Positions 5,891 through 9,632 of a stretch of 9,632 bases of DNA are shown here, piece after piece. A program made the translations under genes and the position numbers. The stretch lies in NCBI GenBank assembly GCA_017396925.1, contig JAFQKM010000280.1, positions 1-9,632 of the forward strand, written 5' to 3'. The notes beneath the pieces were generated by a model, which worked only from the letters and a program-made list of their open reading frames with translations, was not told the DNA's origin and searched no databases. The DNA is from Clostridia bacterium (GTDB taxonomy: Bacteria > Bacillota > Clostridia > Oscillospirales > Butyricicoccaceae). The first letter of the stretch is position 1. Every line of letters begins with the position of its first letter.

Positions 5891-7279
5891 TTATTCAAAT
5901 ATGGCGGTGTAAAGCAGCTCCACGGCTTTGGGGATCTCCTCTTCGCGGAGGGCGCCGTAACCCAGCACAAGGGCCGGCGAGGCGGAAACAGGGGCGCTGC
6001 AGTAGCTCTGCAGGCCGCGGACGGAAAGCCCAAGGGCACGGGCACGCTGTTCGATTTCATCTTCACTGCGGTCGGTATCGGGGCAGAGCAGCAGGCTGAG
6101 GCCGGTGTGAGTATGCTCGACGGCAGCGCAGGCACCGAAGACCCGGCCGATCTCGGCCATTAGCAGGTCGCGGCGGGTGCGGTAGCGGCTGCGCATACGG
6201 TTGAGGCTGCGGCCGAAATGCCCCTCTTCCATATAGCGGCACAGGGTCTGCTGTTCGAAACGGGAGACCGTGCTGGAAAAGAAGCGGAAGCGCTCGTCGT
6301 AGGCCGCCATCAGCGGGCGGGGCAGCACCATATAGGCCACACGGATGGCCGGGGCGATGGTGCGCGAAAAGGTACCGATGTAGATGACACGCTGAGGATC
6401 CAGCGCCTGCATACAGGGCATGGGGCGGCCATCGAAGCGGAATTCGGAATCGTAGTCGTCTTCGATAATATACCGTCCGGGGCGCTCGGAGGCCCATTTG
6501 AGCAGCTCGGTGCGGCGGCCGGCCGGCGTGACAAGGCCGGTGGGGAACTGGTGGCCGGGGGTCAGATAGACCAGATCGGCATCCGAGCGGCGCAGGGCAG
6601 CGGGATCCATGCCATAGGCATCCAGCGGAATAAAGTCGACCTGCAGGCCGCCGCGGGAGAGGATCTGGTGGACCTTGGGATAGCCGGGATCTTCAACGGC
6701 GGCACGCCTGCCTTCCAGCAGATGGCAGAGCAGCCACAGCAGATATTCCATACCGGCGCCGATGAGAATGCGGTCGTGGGGGGCGGTGATGCCGCGGGAC
6801 TGGTGGAGGTATCGGGCGATGGCACGGCGCAGGTCTTCATCCCCCTTGGGGTCGCCGTGCAGCAGCAGATCGGGGCGGTTATAGAGGGTATCCTTAAAAA
6901 GGCGCGCCCATGTGCGGTAGGGGAAGAGGGAAGCGTCGATGCCGCCGGTGCCAAAGGAGAGGGCGGAAGCCGCCTTTTCCTCTGCAGCCGGTGCAGGGGA
7001 GAGGGGCTCCAGCGCCGGGGCCTCCAGCTGCTCGAGATGGCAGACGACAAAGCCCGAACGGGGCTTTGCACGGATATAGCCTTCCGAGGCCAGCAGCTGG
7101 TAGGCGCCGTCGACCGTACTGAGACTGATACCCAGACGGTCGGCCGCTGTACGCTTGCCGGGCAGACGCTCGCCCTCAGAGATACGTCCCGATGTGATCT
7201 CGGCTGCAATATGGTCGTGCAGCTGCAGATACAGGGGTGTTTTGCTGTGGGAATCGAGGGGGACAGAGATCAGATCCAT
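5891..7279 (-). CDS. MocR/PdxR-type GntR-family regulator with aminotransferase-like domain
   Basis: This 462-residue protein has an N-terminal GntR winged helix (about residues 13-80; PLYLQLHDHI, ERLPGKRTAADRLG, AYQLLASEGYI) and a C-terminal type I aminotransferase-like domain (about 105-462). MocR proteins use the latter to sense pyridoxal phosphate or its adducts. PGHQFPTG and EDDYDSEFRF are present, with Asp274 and Tyr276 matching the PLP-contacting pair. The motif normally GTFSK reads GTFSRTIAPAIR: the lysine that binds PLP (Lys312 in GabR) is Arg306. The start at 7279 is chosen because GGAGG lies 5 bases before it; an ATG at 7291 would overlap that site. It is divergent from an ECF S-component gene and shares a control region with it, so regulation of that transporter and of itself is likely. 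PdxR-type vitamin B6 control is a reasonable guess. Confidence 0.9.
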   Translation of the reverse strand: MDLISVPLDSHSKTPLYLQLHDHIAAEITSGRISEGERLPGKRTAADRLGISLSTVDGAYQLLASEGYIRAKPRSGFVVCHLEQLEAPALEPLSPAPAAEEKAASALSFGTGGIDASLFPYRTWARLFKDTLYNRPDLLLHGDPKGDEDLRRAIARYLHQSRGITAPHDRILIGAGMEYLLWLLCHLLEGRRAAVEDPGYPKVHQILSRGGLQVDFIPLDAYGMDPAALRRSDADLVYLTPGHQFPTGLVTPAGRRTELLKWASERPGRYIIEDDYDSEFRFDGRPMPCMQALDPQRVIYIGTFSRTIAPAIRVAYMVLPRPLMAAYDERFRFFSSTVSRFEQQTLCRYMEEGHFGRSLNRMRSRYRTRRDLLMAEIGRVFGACAAVEHTHTGLSLLLCPDTDRSEDEIEQRARALGLSVRGLQSYCSAPVSASPALVLGYGALREEEIPKAVELLYTAIFE

Positions 7280-7292
7280 AAGGGCCTCCATT

Positions 7293-7356
7293 CAAACTGA
7301 TACTATAAAAAGTTTTTAAACTGGATATTTCAATCGGGTCAGTTTGCTTCTATACT
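7293..7356. promoter_or_regulatory. Divergent control region with three AAACTG operator boxes
   Basis: Three similar boxes are present: CAAACTGATA at 7293-7302, AAACTGGATA at 7318-7327 (same orientation, 24-base period), and TCAGTTTG at 7339-7346, an exact inverse of CAAACTGA. Predicted -10 elements flank them: TATAGT on the minus strand (7302-7307) for the regulator and TATACT on the plus strand (7351-7356) for the S-component. The -35 regions are weak (minus-strand TTGAAA at a long spacing, plus-strand TTTCAA). Box 1 touches the regulator's -10, box 2 the -35 area of both genes, and box 3 the spacer of the transporter promoter. MocR regulators typically bind direct repeats of this size, so autoregulation and control of the transporter are inferred. 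Confidence 0.55.
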
Positions 7357-7414
7357 AAGCATAAAGACAGAAAGATATCCTGTCAAGCACAATCACAGCA
7401 AAGAAGGTTATGTT

Positions 7415-7987
7415 ATGGAAAAGAAGAAGTTCTCCACCAGACGCATCGCCCTGATCGGCGTTTTGTCGGCCCTGGTTTTCGCCGCCACCTACCTGCACAT
7501 CGATATTCCCACCGCATTGGGCAAGACCATGATCCATTTCGGCAATGTCGTCTGCCTGCTGGGTGGTCTGCTCTTCGGCCCGGTCACCGGCGGCCTTTCG
7601 GCCGGCATCGGCTCGGCCCTTTACGATTTTATGGATCCCTACTTCGCGCCCGAAGCCTGGATCACCTTTATCAATAAGTTCCTTATGGGCTTTGTGGCCG
7701 GATTGATCTGCAACATCGGCCGCGGCAAGGGCCCCAAAAAGGAAAAGCTCTTTACCCTGATCGGCGGCATCTGCGGTTCGGTCACCTATGTCGTTCTCTA
7801 TGTCACCAAGACCATCGTCGTGCAGTATCTCATCAACAGCGGCGTATGGGGTACCGTCCTGACCGTCGCCATCCAGAAGGGTACGGTATCGCTGGTGAAT
7901 GGTCTGATCGCCGTAGTCGTCTCGGTGTTCCTGACCCTTTCTCTCCGCCCGGCGCTGCACAAGGCACATTTGTTTGAAAAGTTATAA
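7415..7987 (+). CDS. ECF transporter S-component, probably vitamin-specific
   Basis: This 190-residue membrane protein is the substrate-binding part of an energy-coupling factor importer. About five or six hydrophobic segments are visible (roughly residues 10-30, 40-68, 80-100, 113-137 and 145-177). Features typical of the family are HFGNVVCLLGGLLFGP, then SAGIGSALYDF in the second/third segment, a lysine-tipped KFLMG segment, and an Ala-x3-Ala pair in helix 1 (Ala19, Ala23), of the type that docks on the EcfT subunit. No EcfA or EcfT gene is in the window, so it probably shares a module encoded elsewhere. AAGAAGG lies 7 bases before the ATG. The divergent MocR/PdxR-type regulator suggests a vitamin B6 compound as substrate (PdxU2-like role), but the sequence alone does not prove the ligand. 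Confidence 0.85.
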   Translation: MEKKKFSTRRIALIGVLSALVFAATYLHIDIPTALGKTMIHFGNVVCLLGGLLFGPVTGGLSAGIGSALYDFMDPYFAPEAWITFINKFLMGFVAGLICNIGRGKGPKKEKLFTLIGGICGSVTYVVLYVTKTIVVQYLINSGVWGTVLTVAIQKGTVSLVNGLIAVVVSVFLTLSLRPALHKAHLFEKL

Positions 7988-7992
7988 AAACG

Positions 7993-8018
7993 AAAGCCAC
8001 CCCATTGGGGTGGCTTTT
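7993..8018 (+). terminator. Intrinsic terminator of the S-component gene
   Basis: AAAGCCACCCC-ATT-GGGGTGGCTTT is a perfect 11-bp stem with a 3-base loop ending in a run of four T, five bases after the stop codon. Confidence 0.88.
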
Positions 8019-8054
8019 GGTATCTTTGCAGGTTTTTGGCCGATCATAAACAGA

Positions 8055-8078
8055 AAAGGCACCCGAAAGGGTGCCTTT
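8055..8078 (-). terminator. Intrinsic terminator of the small minus-strand gene
   Basis: Read on the minus strand, AAAGGCACCC-TTTC-GGGTGCCTTT forms a 10-bp stem followed by TCTGTTT. It lies 16 bases after the stop codon of the 99-residue gene. On the plus strand no good T-run follows, so it mainly serves the minus strand. Confidence 0.82.
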
Positions 8079-8094
8079 GGTGCTTGTTTGTAAA

Positions 8095-8394
8095 TCAGAC
8101 AAGAATGACCTTGCCGACGTTGGGGCGGCGGGGGTCAAACTGGCCGTCCAGATCGTGGAAGTGGAAGCAGTGGAACTCACGCAGAGCGCGGCCCTTATAC
8201 TCATAGCTGCGGGTAAAGCTCTTTTCCTTTGTGCAGACCCAGATCTCCTTGTCGTAGAAAACGAGGCCGGAATCGTCGGGCTGGGGCTGCTTCATGATAA
8301 AGTCGACTTCGCGGTTGCCGTCGGTCAGCAGATCGAGCAGCTGCTGTCTGGTCAGATCCAGTTCGCAATCATTTGTCTGGTCAAATACTTTCAT
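8095..8394 (-). CDS. Unrecognised 99-residue protein with HCFHFH cluster
   Basis: I do not recognise the family. The protein is small, hydrophilic and probably cytoplasmic, with no signal peptide or membrane segment. The first third is acidic and helical (LTRQQLLDLLTDGNREVDF). The middle reads as beta strands (GLVFYDKEIWVCTKEKSF). The end has FHCFHFHDLDGQFDPRRP, where three histidines and a cysteine sit within six residues and could bind a metal. The gene is well supported: GGAGG lies 9 bases before the ATG, a consensus-like promoter stands at 8457-8485, and a terminator follows. It is divergent from copA with about 200 bases between the two starts, so a link to copper handling is possible but unproven. 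Codon use looks like that of its neighbours. Confidence 0.8.
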   Translation of the reverse strand: MKVFDQTNDCELDLTRQQLLDLLTDGNREVDFIMKQPQPDDSGLVFYDKEIWVCTKEKSFTRSYEYKGRALREFHCFHFHDLDGQFDPRRPNVGKVILV

Positions 8395-8456
8395 CTGTCA
8401 ATTCCTCCATGTATCACATTTTTCGTTAAAACAGGTGTATATTATTCCTAAAACAA

Positions 8457-8485
8457 ATGATAGCACAGTTTTAAGTGGAATGCAA
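8457..8485 (-). promoter_or_regulatory. Sigma-A promoter of the small minus-strand gene
   Basis: On the minus strand TTGCAT (8480-8485), a 17-base spacer and TATCAT (8457-8462) preceded by TGC form a near-consensus extended promoter. The start codon is about 62 bases downstream, leaving a leader of roughly 55 bases. Confidence 0.65.
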
Positions 8486-8507
8486 CAAAACATCATGGGA
8501 ATTCCTA

Positions 8508-8535
8508 TTGACTTTTGTAATCAATGTGATATATC
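8508..8535 (+). promoter_or_regulatory. Predicted copA promoter
   Basis: TTGACT (8508-8513), a 16-base spacer and TATATC (8530-8535) preceded by TGA give an extended -10 promoter on the plus strand. Transcription would start near 8541-8543, just before the G/C palindrome and about 60 bases before the copA start codon. Confidence 0.55.
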
Positions 8536-8549
8536 ATGGAGACAGAGGA

Positions 8550-8566
8550 ACACCCCCCGGGGGTGT
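8550..8566. promoter_or_regulatory. CsoR-like copper operator in the copA leader
   Basis: ACACCCCC-C-GGGGGTGT is an exact 17-base palindrome with 8-bp arms. CsoR-family repressors bind pseudo-palindromes of the form TACCC(C)...GGGGTA upstream of copper genes; this site matches with C/G in place of the outer T/A pairs. It lies immediately downstream of the predicted transcript start, where a bound repressor would block copA. No csoR gene is in the window, so the repressor would be encoded elsewhere. Confidence 0.6.
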
Positions 8567-8601
8567 CCGGAATGAAACGAATCCTGTAATGGAGGTATAG
8601 A

Positions 8602-9632
8602 ATGAAACAGAACTTCAATGTAACGGGCATGACCTGTTCGGCCTGCTCTTCCCATGTCGAGAAGGCGGTCGGCAAGGCCGAGGGCGTTGTGAATGTCGCC
8701 GTCAGTCTGATGACCAACAGCATGACCGTTGAATATGACGAAGCCGTCACCAACGACGCGGCCATCATTGCCGTGGTTGAAAAGTCGGGCTACGGCGCAT
8801 CGGTCAAGGGCGAGCAGAAGGCTGCAGGCGGCGGGGCTGCAAGTGCCGCAGCGGTTGACCATGCCGCCGAAGAGCGCCACCTCAAGGCCACCAGAACCAA
8901 GCTTTTCTGGTCGATCGGCCTGCTGATCCCCCTGATGTATGTATCGATGGGCCACATGATCGGCCTGCCGCTGCCGGCCTTCCTGTCGGGCACCGAAAAT
9001 GCCGTATCCTTTGCCTTCACCCAGTTCCTGATCACCATTCCCATTCTGATCCTGAACGGACACTATTTCACCAATGGCTACAAGCGCCTTTTCTCGGGCG
9101 CGCCCAATATGGACAGTCTGATCGCCGTCGGTTCGTCGGCAGCGCTGGTTTACGGCATCTTTGCCATCTACCGCATGAGCTACGGCCTGGGTATCGGCGA
9201 CCTTGAACTGGTCCATCAGTATCACATGGACCTCTATTTCGAGTCGTCGGCCATGATCGTCACGCTGGTCGGCATCGGCAAGTATATGGAGGAAAAGAGC
9301 AAGGGTCGTGCCAAGGACGCCATTTCCAAGCTGATCGACCTCGCACCCAAGACGGCTACCGTCGAGCGCGGCGGCGTCGAGACCGAGATCCCTGTGGCCG
9401 AAGTTGTGCAGGGGGATATCATCGTCATCCGTCCCGGCCAGTCGATCCCCGTTGACGGCGTTCTGATCGAAGGCCATTCGCAGGTCGATGAAAGCGCCAT
9501 CACCGGCGAGTCGATCCCTGTAGAGAAAAAGGTGGGCGATACCGCCATTGCCGCCACCATCAATAAAAACGGCTTCTTCAAGTTCCGTGCCACACGCGTC
9601 GGTCAGGACACCACGCTGGCCCAGATCGTCGC
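8602..9632 (+). CDS. copA: Copper-exporting P1B-type ATPase CopA, N-terminal part (cut by window edge)
   Basis: The first 343 residues of a heavy-metal ATPase are present; the gene runs off the right edge. Residues 1-70 form one HMA metal-binding domain with GMTCSAC (Cys12 and Cys15). A linker rich in Ala and Gly follows. Membrane helices begin near residue 95 (LFWSIGLLIPLMYVSMGHMIG), and the GHMIGLP and YFTNGYKRLFSGAPNMDSL segments are typical of CopA. The actuator domain carries TGES at residues 301-304 (VDESAITGES). The CPC ion-binding motif and the DKTGT phosphorylation site lie beyond the window, so Cu(I) specificity rests on overall resemblance and the CsoR-like operator. GGAGG lies 6 bases before the ATG. 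The protein would sit in the cell membrane and pump Cu(I) outward. Confidence 0.93.
   Translation, partial: MKQNFNVTGMTCSACSSHVEKAVGKAEGVVNVAVSLMTNSMTVEYDEAVTNDAAIIAVVEKSGYGASVKGEQKAAGGGAASAAAVDHAAEERHLKATRTKLFWSIGLLIPLMYVSMGHMIGLPLPAFLSGTENAVSFAFTQFLITIPILILNGHYFTNGYKRLFSGAPNMDSLIAVGSSAALVYGIFAIYRMSYGLGIGDLELVHQYHMDLYFESSAMIVTLVGIGKYMEEKSKGRAKDAISKLIDLAPKTATVERGGVETEIPVAEVVQGDIIVIRPGQSIPVDGVLIEGHSQVDESAITGESIPVEKKVGDTAIAATINKNGFFKFRATRVGQDTTLAQIV

Noticed and set aside
5785..6099. A 104-residue plus-strand frame starting in the hairpin cluster
   Set aside because: It runs through the terminator and into the antisense of the MocR gene, has no ribosome site, and reads copy B of the repeat in the wrong frame.
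6218..7300. A 360-residue open frame on the plus strand opposite the MocR gene
   Set aside because: It is a shadow of the well-supported regulator, without a ribosome site or domain.
7366..7384. Inverted repeat GACAG-9-CTGTC in the leader of the S-component gene, considered as a riboswitch
   Set aside because: The leader is only about 50 bases from the predicted start, too short for the known vitamin riboswitches, and the stem is just five bases.
8521..9477. A 318-residue open frame on the minus strand opposite copA
   Set aside because: It is a shadow of the clear CopA reading frame. The latter is open to the right edge, with HMA and TGES motifs.

Overview
The window is about 60% G+C and dense with bacterial genes. 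The likely source is a high-GC member of Bacillota, class Clostridia (perhaps an Oscillospiraceae-type gut bacterium). This rests on a SpoVT-type sporulation regulator, strong AGGAGG-like ribosome sites, sigma-A promoters with TGn extended -10 elements, and an orphan ECF-type vitamin S-component. The genus cannot be fixed from the sequence.

Layout. (1) 1-3602, minus strand: a chaperone operon. A very large TPR protein with a degenerate J-like N-terminus is followed, one base after its stop, by an Hsp70 of the HscC type that is cut by the left edge. (2) 3603-3828: a divergent promoter region. (3) 3829-5699, plus strand: spoVT, then an M24-family metallopeptidase (Xaa-Pro aminopeptidase-like). 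(4) 5700-5889: a gene-free stretch packed with consecutive hairpins. A diverged second copy of the peptidase gene's last 34 bases lies inside it, and it ends in a bidirectional terminator. (5) 5891-7279, minus strand: a MocR/PdxR-type regulator (winged helix plus aminotransferase-like domain) with arginine where the PLP lysine should be. (6) 7280-7414: a divergent control region with three AAACTG boxes. (7) 7415-7987, plus strand: an ECF transporter S-component. (8) 7993-8078: two terminators, one for each convergent gene. (9) 8095-8394, minus strand: an unrecognised 99-residue protein with an HCFHFH cluster. (10) 8395-8601: divergent promoters and a G/C-tract palindrome resembling a CsoR operator. 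(11) 8602 to the right edge: the start of a CopA-type copper-exporting P-type ATPase.

How the genes work together. The Hsp70 and the J-like TPR protein are probably one chaperone/co-chaperone unit. The MocR regulator and the S-component probably form one vitamin (possibly B6) uptake module with shared operators. copA appears to be copper-controlled through its leader. No CRISPR array, rRNA, tRNA or transposase gene is visible. The best candidates for something undescribed are the HscC unit with its NPE-for-HPD J-like partner, the hairpin cluster with the duplicated gene end, and the MocR protein lacking the PLP lysine.
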